Assembly: GCA_035293565.1 (NCBI GenBank)
Contig: DATGMP010000060.1
Span: 1 to 64,000 of the forward strand
Origin: DATGMP01 sp035293565
Lineage (GTDB): Bacteria > Pseudomonadota > Alphaproteobacteria > BOG-932 > Roseiterribacteraceae
Length of the DNA stretch: 64,000 bases
Reading direction: 5' to 3'
Position numbers and translations under genes: made by a program. Under the pieces are notes generated by a model. It was not told the origin of the DNA and searched no databases. It saw nothing but the letters and a program-made list of their open reading frames with translations. Within the stretch, counting starts at the first letter, position 1; each line of letters opens with the position of its first letter. This document shows, in pieces, positions 32,355-41,132 of this stretch.

Positions 32355-33634
32355 GCCCGGCCAGCCCTTTCCGCCAGCATCTCGCGGGGATCGACGATGT
32401 GGCCCGCGACCGCGGCGGCGGCGACCGAATAGGGGCTGGCGAGATAGACGGATGCGCCCGGATTGCCCATGCGTCCCTTGAAATTCCGGTTGGTCGTGGA
32501 GATGCAGACATCGCCGTCGGCCAGCAGGCCTGCCCCCATGCCGGCGCAGGCGCCGCAGCCCGACGGCAGCAAGACCGCACCGGCTTCCAACAGCGCACCC
32601 AGCACGCCGGTCTCGCTTGCGGCCCGAGTCACCATCGTCGATGCCGGCGCCACCAGCAGCCGGACACCAGGGGCGATCTTGCGACCGCGCAAGATCTCCG
32701 CGGCCATCGTGAGATCGTCGAGCTTGGCCCCGACGCAAGCGCCGATATAAGCCTGGTCGATCCTGATTCCCGCATGATCGACCGCCGGCGCGCTGTTGGC
32801 CGGCGAGTGCGGCGCCGCGACCTGCGGGGCAAGGGCCGCGGCGTCAAAGGCATGGCGGCCGAGATAGCGCGCATCCTCGTCCGACCGCCAGTCGAGCGCG
32901 TCGTCCTCGACCTCGCCGCCATGGGCGCGGATATGCGCGAGCGTCTTCGCGTCGGGCGCGATGATGCCGGTATCGGCGCCCAGCTCGGCCGCCATGTTGC
33001 AGAGGACCATCCGCTGTTCCATCTCCATCGCTTCGATGGTCGAGCCGCCATACTCGATCACGCGCGACGCGTTATCCATGCCGAGCGCGCGGCAGAGAAA
33101 CAGCATGATGTCCTTGGCGGTGACACCCGACGTAAAGGCGCCATTCCAGTCGACACGGATCGTGTGCGGCACATCCATCCAGGTCTCGCCTGTCACGACG
33201 ATACCCAGCATGTCGGTCGCGCCGAATCCCGCCATGTAGCAGCCGAACGCGCCGCCGGTCGGTGAATGGCTGTCGCCGCCCGCCACCAGCATGCCCGGCT
33301 TCAGATGCCCGTGCTCCGGCAGGATCACGTGGCAGATTCCCTGCATGTCGTAGAAATGCCGGACGCCGTAATCGGCAACGAACTTGCGGACCCCCTGGAG
33401 GATCTCTGCCGAGGCGAGATCGACCGCGGGGACATAATGGTCCGACACGATAACGACTCGCTCCGGGTCCCAAAGGCCCGCACCCAGCTCTTCCAGGCGC
33501 GGCCGCCAGCGCCGCGGACCTGACGAATCGTGCGCCATCGCAAGATCGACGCGCACTGTAACCAGGTCGCCCGGAGCGACGGAAACGGTGCCGGCCGCAC
33601 GCGCAATGATCTTTTCCGCCAGTGTCAATCCCAC
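32351..33634 (-). CDS. Aconitase-family large subunit (LeuC/DmdA-like)
   Basis: 427 aa from GTG 33634 (GAGGGTACGCG upstream, and VGLTLAEKIIARAAG matches the family start); an ATG at 33664 is possible but has no ribosome-binding site. GGDSHSPTGGAFGCYMAGFG, VGAKLDDLTMAAEIL and LLPSGCGACAGMGAGLLADG carry the substrate and [4Fe-4S] cysteines. Context (GntR regulators, glutaryl-CoA dehydrogenase-like gene, PEP-mutase-type lyases) argues against leucine biosynthesis. In known nicotinate catabolism a LeuCD-like dimethylmaleate hydratase works with a PEP-mutase-type lyase; the similarity is suggestive only. Confidence 0.9.
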   Translation of the reverse strand: MGLTLAEKIIARAAGTVSVAPGDLVTVRVDLAMAHDSSGPRRWRPRLEELGAGLWDPERVVIVSDHYVPAVDLASAEILQGVRKFVADYGVRHFYDMQGICHVILPEHGHLKPGMLVAGGDSHSPTGGAFGCYMAGFGATDMLGIVVTGETWMDVPHTIRVDWNGAFTSGVTAKDIMLFLCRALGMDNASRVIEYGGSTIEAMEMEQRMVLCNMAAELGADTGIIAPDAKTLAHIRAHGGEVEDDALDWRSDEDARYLGRHAFDAAALAPQVAAPHSPANSAPAVDHAGIRIDQAYIGACVGAKLDDLTMAAEILRGRKIAPGVRLLVAPASTMVTRAASETGVLGALLEAGAVLLPSGCGACAGMGAGLLADGDVCISTTNRNFKGRMGNPGASVYLASPYSVAAAAVAGHIVDPREMLAERAGRA

Positions 33635-33677
33635 CGCGTACCCTCGATCGCCATGGAAAATCATCGACCGATATTAT

Positions 33678-33700
33678 AAAGGTATAGCATTATATCATTT
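33678..33700. promoter_or_regulatory. HutC/GntR-type operator, copy 2 (AAAGGTATA-GCAT-TATATCATTT)
   Basis: Located between divergent LeuC-like (44 bp from its GTG) and acyl-CoA dehydrogenase (48 bp from its ATG) genes. It matches copy 1 at 29249-29271 with identical half-site spacing. The gntR gene at 34939 is co-transcribed with the acyl-CoA dehydrogenase, so autoregulation is expected. Confidence 0.72.
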
Positions 33701-33748
33701 GAAAGGGGTGCCGCGGCAAGCCGGTGCCTGATCTGGACGGACGGTTGC

Positions 33749-34942
33749 ATGGACGCGAATGAGGGATCTTCGTCTCGGCCCTATTGCTGGGAAGACCCGC
33801 TCGATCTGGAGAGCCGGCTGGACGAAGCCGAGCGACTCGTCAGGGATAGCGCCCGGGCCTACGCGCGCGGAGAGCTGCTGCCGCGGGCTGTCAGCGCTTT
33901 TGCCGCGGAGCGGTTCGACCGCGAGATCATGACCGAGATGGGCGCACTCGGGCTGCTCGGACCGACGATTCCAGCCGAATATGGCGGCGCCGGCGTCTCG
34001 CACGTCGCCTACGGCCTGATCGCGCGCGAGATCGAGGCGATCGATTCGGGTTATCGCTCTGCGATGAGCGTGCAGTCGTCGCTGGTCATCTATCCGATCT
34101 ACGCGTTCGGTACTGAGGAACAGAAGCGCACCTTCCTGCCGCCGCTGATCCGGGGCGAGCAGATTGGCTGCTTCGGCCTCACGGAGCCCGACGGCGGCTC
34201 CGACCCGGGCGCGATGCGGACCACCGCGCGGCAAGTGCCCGGTGGCTATGTGCTGAACGGCGCCAAGATGTGGATCACCAACAGCCCCATCGCCGGTCTT
34301 GCCGTGGTCTGGGCCAAGCTCGACGGCGCGATCCGCGGCTTCATCGTAATCCGTGGCGATAAGGGCTTCTCTACCCCGAGGATCGAAGGAAAGCTCAGCC
34401 TCCGGACCTCGGTGACGGGGGAGATCGCGCTGGAGGAATGCTTCGTGCCGGAGGACCGGCTGCTGCCCGGCGTTTCCGGCCTGCGCGGCCCCTTCTCCTG
34501 TCTCAACAAAGCGCGCTACGGAATCGCCTGGGGCGCCCTGGGTGCGGCGGAATTCTGCTTCCATGCGGCTCGCAATTATGCGCTCGAACGAATGGTCTTC
34601 GGCAAGCCGATCGCCGCTACGCAGATCGTCCAGAAAAAGCTCGCCGACATGCAAACCGAGATCGCGCTCGGCCTCGAGGGCGCGCTGGCGCTCGGCCGCA
34701 GGCTCGATCGCGGCGATTCCTGCACGGACGCGATCTCGATGATGAAGCGCAACAATTGCGGCAAGGCGCTCGACATCGCGCGCGCAGCCCGCGACATCCA
34801 TGGCGGAAATGGGATTGCCGGCGAGTATCACGTGATGCGGCACATGATCAATCTCGAGACCGTCAACACCTATGAAGGGACGCACGACATCCACGCCCTG
34901 ATCCTGGGCCGCGCAATCACCGGACTGCAGGCCTTCCAATGA
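33749..34942 (+). CDS. Acyl-CoA dehydrogenase, glutaryl-CoA dehydrogenase-like
   Basis: 397 aa. EYGGAGVSHVAYGLIAREIE, FGLTEPDGGSDPGAMRTTAR, WITNSPIAGLAVVWAK and the C-terminal NTYEGTHDIHALILGRAITG place it in the glutaryl-CoA dehydrogenase group. The catalytic Glu is expected at YEGTHD. These FAD enzymes oxidise, and in the true GcdH case also decarboxylate, short dicarboxylyl-CoA esters. Its stop overlaps the gntR start (ATGA). The HutC-type operator upstream suggests induction by a pathway intermediate. Confidence 0.92.
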   Translation: MDANEGSSSRPYCWEDPLDLESRLDEAERLVRDSARAYARGELLPRAVSAFAAERFDREIMTEMGALGLLGPTIPAEYGGAGVSHVAYGLIAREIEAIDSGYRSAMSVQSSLVIYPIYAFGTEEQKRTFLPPLIRGEQIGCFGLTEPDGGSDPGAMRTTARQVPGGYVLNGAKMWITNSPIAGLAVVWAKLDGAIRGFIVIRGDKGFSTPRIEGKLSLRTSVTGEIALEECFVPEDRLLPGVSGLRGPFSCLNKARYGIAWGALGAAEFCFHAARNYALERMVFGKPIAATQIVQKKLADMQTEIALGLEGALALGRRLDRGDSCTDAISMMKRNNCGKALDIARAARDIHGGNGIAGEYHVMRHMINLETVNTYEGTHDIHALILGRAITGLQAFQ

Positions 34943-35742
34943 ATGATCTGATGCGCGACCCGGCGGCGCTCGCCGCGGCGCCGCTGGACCCGAACCAACC
35001 CACGCCTCTCTACCACCAGCTTTACCTGATCCTGCGCGATCGAATCCGCACTGGCGAGCTGGCTCGCAACACGCTCCTTCCCGGCGAGCAGGAGCTGACG
35101 CGACTCTTCAACGTGTCGCGTATTACCGTGAAACGAGCGCTCAACGAGCTGGCCGCCGATGGACTGATCTCCCGCCATCGCGGACGCGGATCGATCGTCA
35201 GCGCGGCGCCGATCATGCCGGTGGTGCGAGGCAGCTTCTTCAGCCTGATCGAGAGCCTGAAGCAGATGGGGCTCCAGACCGAGGTCAAGCTGATCGAGGC
35301 CGGCTATGTGGAAGCAGGCCCGGCGATCGCGCGATTGCTCGAGCTCTCTCCCGAAGACAAGGTGCAGAGAGCGGTCCGCCTGCGGAGCCTGAATGGCGAG
35401 CCCTTCTCGTATCTTCTCACCTTTATCCCGAAGCCGATCGCGAGCCGTTACACCGCGCGCGAGCTGGCTAAAGTGCCGCTGCTGACGCTGCTCGAGCGGG
35501 TCGGGGCGGAAGTGTCGGAAGCCGAGCAGTGGATCAGCGCGGTCGCCGCCGAACCGGCGATCGCTACGGCGTTGGACGTACCGACATCGTTTCCGCTGCT
35601 CAAGATCGAGCGGGTGATGCGGGATCGGCAGGGCACGCCAGTGCAGCTCGTCTACGCCCACTACCGCTCCGATCGCTTCCAATATCATGTCAAGACAACG
35701 CGCCGCAGGGGCGGGAATGCGGCCTGGAGGGCTCACGCGTGA
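34939..35742 (+). CDS. GntR/HutC-family transcriptional regulator (1)
   Basis: 267 aa. The winged helix-turn-helix (about 20-90) includes PLYHQLYLILRDRIRTGELA, LLPGEQELTRLFNVSRITVK and LAADGLISRHRGRGSIV. A UTRA effector domain (about 110-250) with VQRAVRLRSLNGEPFSYLLT follows. It is coupled to the acyl-CoA dehydrogenase by ATGA overlap, and the operator at 33678 sits before that operon. It is the most likely repressor for the 29249 and 33678 palindromes. Confidence 0.92.
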   Translation: MNDLMRDPAALAAAPLDPNQPTPLYHQLYLILRDRIRTGELARNTLLPGEQELTRLFNVSRITVKRALNELAADGLISRHRGRGSIVSAAPIMPVVRGSFFSLIESLKQMGLQTEVKLIEAGYVEAGPAIARLLELSPEDKVQRAVRLRSLNGEPFSYLLTFIPKPIASRYTARELAKVPLLTLLERVGAEVSEAEQWISAVAAEPAIATALDVPTSFPLLKIERVMRDRQGTPVQLVYAHYRSDRFQYHVKTTRRRGGNAAWRAHA

Positions 35743-35854
35743 TCAGCCGATCAAAGCCGTGCCGTCCTAAACGCATGGTTTCTCACCTTGCGTCTGCGCC
35801 CGCTCCGCGTGCTATGTCTCCCAGCCACACATTGGTGGCTTTGGGAGTGAGGGA

Positions 35855-36598
35855 ATGGCAAGGGCCGAGGCGGCGGATTCGAATGTTCCCCGTTATCGAC
35901 AGTTAACAGCAAGGCTAAGGGCCGCCATCGCCTCGGGTGAATATCCGGTGGGGAGTCTTCTCCCCACGGAAATGGAGATCTCCCGGCACTTCGGCGTCTC
36001 GCGGCACACGGTGCGCGACGCGCTCCGCATCCTCAATAGCGCCGGGCTGATCCAGCGGCGGCGACGGGTCGGCACGATCGTCACCGCACGAACGACGCCC
36101 AAGCAGTTCGTGCAGCCGCTGCCGGGGTTCGACGAGGTGCTGCAATATGGCCGCGACGTTCGGCTGGTCATCGCCTCCTACGACACGCGTTTCGCCTGCC
36201 CCCTCGCCCGCAAGCTGGGGCTCAAGGCCAAGGACTGGATGCGGATCGAGGGGCGGCGCGGTCCCGAGGGGCGCCTGATTGGGCTCACCACGGTGCTTAT
36301 CCGCCGCGACTGCGTTCCGCCCCGCTCGAAGCTCGAGAAGTTGGCGACCTCTTTGGGAGAGCTCATCGAGAAAAGCGCCAATCTGGTCATCGCCCGAATC
36401 GACCAGGAGATCTCGGCGATGACGGTCGATAGCGACACCGCGCGCGCGCTCAAGATGAAGACCGGCGCACCGGCCCTCCGGGCCCGCCGCCTCTATTACG
36501 AGAATCGCGGCGACCTCTTGCTGGCCACGGAAAGCATCCATCCCGCCGACCGCTTCAACTACAAGCTGACCTTCGCCCGTGGCTCCGACGATGGATAG
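35855..36598 (+). CDS. GntR/HutC-family transcriptional regulator (2)
   Basis: 247 aa; GGGAGTGAGGGA precedes the ATG. RYRQLTARLRAAIASGEYPV, LLPTEMEISRHFGVSRHTVR and SAGLIQRRRRVGTIV form the winged helix-turn-helix. A UTRA domain with WMRIEGRRGPEGRLIGLTTV and TGAPALRARRLYYE completes it. It is a paralog, not a duplicate, of the 34939 protein. An inverted repeat AGCCAC-N6-GTGGCT (35823-35840) lies 15 bp before the start and may be its own operator. It may control the lyase/MT-C operon that follows. Confidence 0.92.
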   Translation: MARAEAADSNVPRYRQLTARLRAAIASGEYPVGSLLPTEMEISRHFGVSRHTVRDALRILNSAGLIQRRRRVGTIVTARTTPKQFVQPLPGFDEVLQYGRDVRLVIASYDTRFACPLARKLGLKAKDWMRIEGRRGPEGRLIGLTTVLIRRDCVPPRSKLEKLATSLGELIEKSANLVIARIDQEISAMTVDSDTARALKMKTGAPALRARRLYYENRGDLLLATESIHPADRFNYKLTFARGSDDG

Positions 36599-36640
36599 CC
36601 GGCCTCGCGCCGGATTGCCCGGCCGCCGCTTTCCCTGGTA

Positions 36641-36657
36641 ACATGTCCGGACATAAT
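36641..36657 (-). promoter_or_regulatory. Operator copy (ATTATGTCCGGACATGT on the minus strand)
   Basis: It contains the perfect 12-bp palindrome ATGTCCGGACAT (36643-36654), the best copy after 19642, 23 bp before the TTG start of the lyase gene. Confidence 0.7.
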
Positions 36658-36679
36658 CCCCAGCAAGAGAGCACGGGGC

Positions 36680-37633
36680 TTGTCCAGCTTCGACGATACC
36701 ACGCTCGGCCAACATGCCCGCGGACTGCGGTCGCTTCTAAAAGGTCCCGATCCGATCGTCGCGCCCGGCGTCTATGACGCCCTTTCCGGCGCGCTCGTCG
36801 CCGAGGCCGGCTTCTCCGCCGCTTACCTTTCGGGCGCATCGATCGCCTACACGAAACTCGGGCGGCCCGATATCGGGCTGGTAAGCGCGGCCGAGGTCGC
36901 CGACACGATCGCCCATATCCGTGAGCGCATCGAAATTCCGCTGATCGTCGATTCCGATACGGGTTTCGGCAACGCGCTCAATGTGCAGCGTACCGTCCGG
37001 GTGTTCGAACGCGCCGGCGCGTCGGCGCTTCAGGTCGAGGATCAGGCCATGCCGAAGCGCTGCGGCCATCTCACAGGCAAGAGCTTGGTCTCCAAAGACG
37101 AGATGGTCGGCAAGATCAAGGCGGCGGTCGATGCACGGCTGGACCCGAACACCGTCGTCATCGCCCGCACTGACGCGATCGCGGTCGAAGGCTTCAATGC
37201 GGCGATGGAGCGCGCCGAGGCGTATGCCGAAGCCGGCGCCGATATGCTGTTCATCGAGGCGCCGACCTCGCAAGCGCAGATCCAACGCATCGTCCGATCC
37301 TTTGCAAAGCGCCTGCCCTTGCTGGCCAACATGGTCGAGGGTGGCGCGACGCCGATCATGTCCGCCGACAAGTTGGCGGAGCTGGGCTTCCGGGTGATCA
37401 TCTATCCGGGTGCGCTCGTCCGCGCGGTCGTCTGGACCGCGCAGCGCATGCTGCAGTCGCTGCGCGAGCACGGCACGACGACTCATTATCGCGACCGGAT
37501 GCTGGACATCGGCGGCTTGAATGAGGTGATCGGCACGCGCGCGCTGCTGGCGGCGGGAGAGCGTTACGATCCGACCATCGCACCGGCTTCCATCAATCGC
37601 GGCGAGCGGCCACGCGCCAAGGGAGCGAGGTGA
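36680..37633 (+). CDS. Isocitrate lyase/PEP mutase-family C-C lyase (1)
   Basis: 317 aa from a TTG start; no ATG or GTG fits better. GVYDALSGALVAEAGFSAAY, IVDSDTGFGNALNVQRTV, LQVEDQAMPKRCGHLTGK and NTVVIARTDAIAVEGFN are the Mg-binding and KxCGH active-site blocks. The family includes methylisocitrate, dimethylmalate and oxaloacetate lyases, all splitting a 2-hydroxy acid to pyruvate-type products. It forms an operon with MT-C (start just after its stop). A second member is at 55303. Confidence 0.9.
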   Translation: MSSFDDTTLGQHARGLRSLLKGPDPIVAPGVYDALSGALVAEAGFSAAYLSGASIAYTKLGRPDIGLVSAAEVADTIAHIRERIEIPLIVDSDTGFGNALNVQRTVRVFERAGASALQVEDQAMPKRCGHLTGKSLVSKDEMVGKIKAAVDARLDPNTVVIARTDAIAVEGFNAAMERAEAYAEAGADMLFIEAPTSQAQIQRIVRSFAKRLPLLANMVEGGATPIMSADKLAELGFRVIIYPGALVRAVVWTAQRMLQSLREHGTTTHYRDRMLDIGGLNEVIGTRALLAAGERYDPTIAPASINRGERPRAKGAR

Positions 37634-37638
37634 TCGAG

Positions 37639-38760
37639 ATGATCGACCGCAGCAAGACGCATGAGGTAATGGCGCGACAGACGCACGACGATCTCGCCCG
37701 CGCCGAGTTCATCGTCGGGCTGAAGCGCGATCTGCGCGCCCTGTCGAAGGGCAATGCGACGGCCTATGCGAAACGGATCGAACCTGACTTCAAGGCTAAA
37801 AACGGCCGCGCGCCAGGCACGGTCGCGGAGATCGGCGCCGAGATGGAGCGGCAGCCCTATTACCGGCTGTGGAGCGCCCTCAATCGGACCGCGCAGGACA
37901 TGATGTGGCAGGCGGTCGAGAGCACGATCGACCACGATTTGCCGCGCATGCTCGATGCGGCCGAGAGGTTGACCCGCGGCCGCAACAAGATGGGTTCCCT
38001 CGAGCTCGATCCAGACTTCACGCCCCCGCCGGACCTTCTGGTCGCCAACATCCATTGCCAGCCGGGCGGGTATATGCGCGAAGATTGGGCTGGCGACATC
38101 AAGGCGGGCGCGCTTTATGAAAGCGGCGGCAACATATATTCGCTCGGCACGGGCATCGGCGCCAAGGACAGCAAGGCCGGCGCGGTGATCAAATTCCTCG
38201 CCGACCGCCACCCCGATTTCCGACCGTCCCGCATCCTCGATCTCGGCTGCTCGGCCGGCGGCGCGTCCGTCGGCTACGCCGCCCATTTTCCCGATGCGGA
38301 GGTCCATGCCGTCGACGCCGGACCGGCCATTCTCCGCTACGCGCATGCGCGCGCCGAGGCATTGGGCGTCGCGGTGCATTTCCACCAGATGGATGTCGGC
38401 GCGCTCAAATTCGCCGAAGGCGACTTCGATCTCGTCGTCTCCCACAATGTGATGCACGAGATCTCCGTCGCCACGCTCGCACGCATGCTCGCCGAATCGC
38501 ACCGCGTGCTGCGGCCGGGCGGAATCGCCCTGCACCAGGATGTGCCGATCAAAGGAGACCGCACGCTGTTCGAGCGCTACATGTTCAGTTGGGAGACTCG
38601 TAACAATAACGAGCCCTTCTGGGAGGTCTTCGCGGAAGCCAATGTCGGCGCGCTGATGAAGGCAGCGGGCTTCGCGGAAGGCTCGATCGTCGAAACGCAG
38701 ATTCCGAAGCTGGACGGCCCCGGCGCTTGGTACGTGGCGATGGGCGCGAAGTCAGCCTAG
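37639..38760 (+). CDS. SAM-methyltransferase-like protein MT-C
   Basis: 373 aa from ATG 37639 (GCGAGG eight bases before); a GTG at 37630 overlapping the lyase stop is also possible. The N-terminal extension has AYAKRIEPDFKAKNGRAPG and YRLWSALNRTAQDMMWQAV. Motif I is RILDLGCSAGGASVGYA (about 198), then AVDAGPAILRYAHARAEALG, LVVSHNVMHEIS, VLRPGGIALHQDVPI and SWETRNNNEPFWEVFAEAN. The usual terminal GFGxWK is replaced by AWYVAMGAKSA. No small partner gene adjoins it. It is convergent with, and overlaps by 9 bp, the aldehyde dehydrogenase gene. Confidence 0.83.
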   Translation: MIDRSKTHEVMARQTHDDLARAEFIVGLKRDLRALSKGNATAYAKRIEPDFKAKNGRAPGTVAEIGAEMERQPYYRLWSALNRTAQDMMWQAVESTIDHDLPRMLDAAERLTRGRNKMGSLELDPDFTPPPDLLVANIHCQPGGYMREDWAGDIKAGALYESGGNIYSLGTGIGAKDSKAGAVIKFLADRHPDFRPSRILDLGCSAGGASVGYAAHFPDAEVHAVDAGPAILRYAHARAEALGVAVHFHQMDVGALKFAEGDFDLVVSHNVMHEISVATLARMLAESHRVLRPGGIALHQDVPIKGDRTLFERYMFSWETRNNNEPFWEVFAEANVGALMKAAGFAEGSIVETQIPKLDGPGAWYVAMGAKSA

Positions 38761-40269
38761 TCCCAGCCGGGTCATCGCGACCGACTCCACCGGAATCGTC
38801 GTAGTCTTCTCCACGGTATAGAACTGCATTGAGGAATGGCCGCCCTCGCGTCCCATACCCGACTCCTTGACCCCGCCGAAAGGCGCGCGCAGCTCCCGCA
38901 CCATCGGCGTGTTCACCCAGACGACACCGCTGCTGATCGCCCGGCTGGCTTTGAGCGCGGTCGCGAGATCTTCGCTCCAGACATAGGAGACGAGGCCGTA
39001 GCGCGAATTGTTGGCGATCCCGATCGCCTCCTCGAACCCGTCGAAGACAAGGAAGGTGGCAAAGGGGCCGAACACCTCCTCCTGGCAAATTCGCGCATCA
39101 TTTCCGGGCGCCAGAACCGCAGTCGGTTGCATGTAGCTGCCGCGCGCGAAACCTTCCGCCAGTCTCCCGCCGACGAGAAGCCGCGCGCCGTCCGCCAGGG
39201 CCACATCGACATAGGACAGCACGCGATCGAGATGCGTTCGAAAGGCAAGCGGCCCGATCTCGGTGTTGGGGTCCATCGGATCTCCGATGCGCAGCTTGCG
39301 CGTCCGTTCGACGAAAGCGGCGATGAAGTCGTCGGCGATCGCGCGGTCGACGAGAATGCGCGAGCCGGCCAGGCATTGCTGGCCGTTGTTGGAGAAAATT
39401 CCGAGCAACGCGCCATCGAGCGCGCGGTCGAAATCGGCGGAGCCGAAAATGATGTTCGCCGACTTTCCGCCTAGCTCGAGCGAGCAGGGCTTTAGGCCGG
39501 CACCTGCAGCGGCCATGATCGTACGGCCGGTCACGGTGCCGCCGGTGAAGGACACGAGATCGATGTCCGGGTGACGGACCAGCGCGTCGCCGGTGACCGC
39601 GCCTCGCCCGTTCACCATATTGACCACCCCGTCCGGTATGCCTGCTTCTCGGATCAACTCCATCAGGCGCGCGACGGCGAGCGGCGTCTGCTCCGACGGC
39701 TTCACCACGCAGCTATTGCCGAAGGCGATGCAGCCCGCGATCTTCATCGATGTGAGCGCCAAGGGAGCGTTCCACGGCCCGATCAGCGCGGCGACGCCGA
39801 CCGGCTCGCGCGTGACCAAGGTCAGATAACGCGAATCCTGCGTATGAACCTGGCCCGCATATTGGCCGATGAATTCGGCAAAAAAATCGAAATTGTACGC
39901 TGTGCGCGGGATCTGCCCGTTAGCGAGATGGCGCATCGGAATGCCCGAATTGAGGCATTCGAGCCACGCAAGCTCACGCGCATTCTGGCGGATCAGCCCC
40001 GCCAGACGGCGCAAGACCTGTTGCCGCTCGGCGACCTCGGCGCGCCGCCAGGTACCTTTCGTGAAAACGTCGCGGGCGGCGTGGACGGCCTCGTCGACCT
40101 GGGCCGCATCCGATTCCTCGAGTTCGCTGACCTGCTCTTCCGTCGCGGGATAGATGACCGGAAGCACGTGGCCGCGGCCTGCCGGACGGAACGCGCCATC
40201 GAGGAAGGCAGTGACCCTTGTCGGGATCGGAAAATCCGCCTGAACGCCGGCTGCCGGCTCATTGTTCAT
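38752..40269 (-). CDS. Aldehyde dehydrogenase, semialdehyde type
   Basis: 505 aa from ATG 40269 (CAGGAGGCCTG upstream). SLELGGKSANIIFG holds the general-base Glu (about 265) and FSNNGQQCLAGSRILVD the nucleophile Cys (about 299). GPWNAPLALTSMKIAGCIAFG and PMVRELRAPFGGVKESGMGR resemble 2-hydroxymuconate or 5-carboxymethyl-2-hydroxymuconate semialdehyde dehydrogenases. It oxidises an aldehyde intermediate to an acid with NAD(P)+. The operator at 40332-40348 is 63 bp upstream and shared with the divergent racemase-family gene. Confidence 0.92.
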   Translation of the reverse strand: MNNEPAAGVQADFPIPTRVTAFLDGAFRPAGRGHVLPVIYPATEEQVSELEESDAAQVDEAVHAARDVFTKGTWRRAEVAERQQVLRRLAGLIRQNARELAWLECLNSGIPMRHLANGQIPRTAYNFDFFAEFIGQYAGQVHTQDSRYLTLVTREPVGVAALIGPWNAPLALTSMKIAGCIAFGNSCVVKPSEQTPLAVARLMELIREAGIPDGVVNMVNGRGAVTGDALVRHPDIDLVSFTGGTVTGRTIMAAAGAGLKPCSLELGGKSANIIFGSADFDRALDGALLGIFSNNGQQCLAGSRILVDRAIADDFIAAFVERTRKLRIGDPMDPNTEIGPLAFRTHLDRVLSYVDVALADGARLLVGGRLAEGFARGSYMQPTAVLAPGNDARICQEEVFGPFATFLVFDGFEEAIGIANNSRYGLVSYVWSEDLATALKASRAISSGVVWVNTPMVRELRAPFGGVKESGMGREGGHSSMQFYTVEKTTTIPVESVAMTRLGLG

Positions 40270-40322
40270 CAGGCCTCCTGCTGTTGCATTTCGACGCAAG
40301 ACAAGCGCGCCGTGATCGGGTT

Positions 40323-41132
40323 ATGCTCGCTTATATGACCGGACAAATCGACGCCAAGGCAAGTGTTTCGCCGGATGCGCGGAACAGCCGGGAATATGGT
40401 CGCGCGGGTCTCTTCGGCATCCTGACGCCGCAGGGCAACCCCACCGTCGAACCCGAAATGCGCGTTCTTCTGCCGACGCGCAGCGCAATGCTGGTCTCTC
40501 GCCTGACCAGCCGATGCGGCTCCCTCCGCGAGAGGCTGGTCGAATATTCCGATCGCCTTGGGGATTATATCGCCCATTTCGACGGCGTGCGGTTCGATGC
40601 CGTCGCGTTCGCCTGCACCGGCTCATCCTATCTGATCGGTCCGGAGACGGAGCGGCGGCGAATCGCCGCCATCGAGGATACGAAAGGCTACCCGATCATC
40701 ACCGCCGCCGCCGCGATCGAGGCGGCGCTGCATCGTCTGGGCGCGGCTTCGCTGGCGCTGATCTCGCCCTATCCTTCCTGGCTCACCGAGGCATCGCGCG
40801 CCCATTGGGAGCGCGCCGGCTTTCGGATATCCGCTCTCCTCCAGCTTCCCTCGGGACAGGGCGAGACGTACGGCATATACGGCCTGACCAGCGAGACGAT
40901 ATTGAGGATTGCCGCCGACTTTGGTCCCGGAGGCGCCGATGCCGTCCTCGTGACCGGGACCGGGATGCCCAGTCTTCGAACGATCCTGGCGCTCGAGCCC
41001 AGGCTCGGCATACCCGTCCTCTCTTCGAATCTCTGCCTGGCCTGGATTCTGGCCGACAAGCTGGGAATCGCGGCGGCAGGCGCGGAATCGCGCCTCCTCG
41101 GCGGCTGGGCCGAACGCCTCGCCATCGCATGA
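40323..41132 (+). CDS. Asp/Glu racemase-superfamily protein (maleate isomerase / arylmalonate decarboxylase-like)
   Basis: 269 aa from ATG 40323; neither this nor ATG 40335 has a good ribosome-binding site, so the start is uncertain. Two cysteines fit the two-Cys active site: AFACTGSSYLIGP and VLSSNLCLAWILADKL. GLFGILTPQGNPTVEPEM and LVTGTGMPSLRTI are typical of the maleate isomerase/arylmalonate decarboxylase branch. It would isomerise or decarboxylate a dicarboxylic acid. Its stop overlaps the monooxygenase start (ATGA). Confidence 0.82.
   Translation: MLAYMTGQIDAKASVSPDARNSREYGRAGLFGILTPQGNPTVEPEMRVLLPTRSAMLVSRLTSRCGSLRERLVEYSDRLGDYIAHFDGVRFDAVAFACTGSSYLIGPETERRRIAAIEDTKGYPIITAAAAIEAALHRLGAASLALISPYPSWLTEASRAHWERAGFRISALLQLPSGQGETYGIYGLTSETILRIAADFGPGGADAVLVTGTGMPSLRTILALEPRLGIPVLSSNLCLAWILADKLGIAAAGAESRLLGGWAERLAIA
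40332..40348 (-). promoter_or_regulatory. Operator copy (ATTTGTCCGGTCATATA on the minus strand)
   Basis: It keeps GGACAAAT exactly. It sits 63 bp upstream of the aldehyde dehydrogenase and overlaps the first codons of the racemase-family gene as drawn (ATGs at 40323 and 40335), so either that gene starts downstream or the site blocks initiation directly. Confidence 0.6.

Noticed and set aside
31812..33634. Leucine biosynthesis leuCD
   Set aside because: No leuA or leuB is adjacent, and the genes share a HutC-type operator with a catabolic acyl-CoA dehydrogenase.
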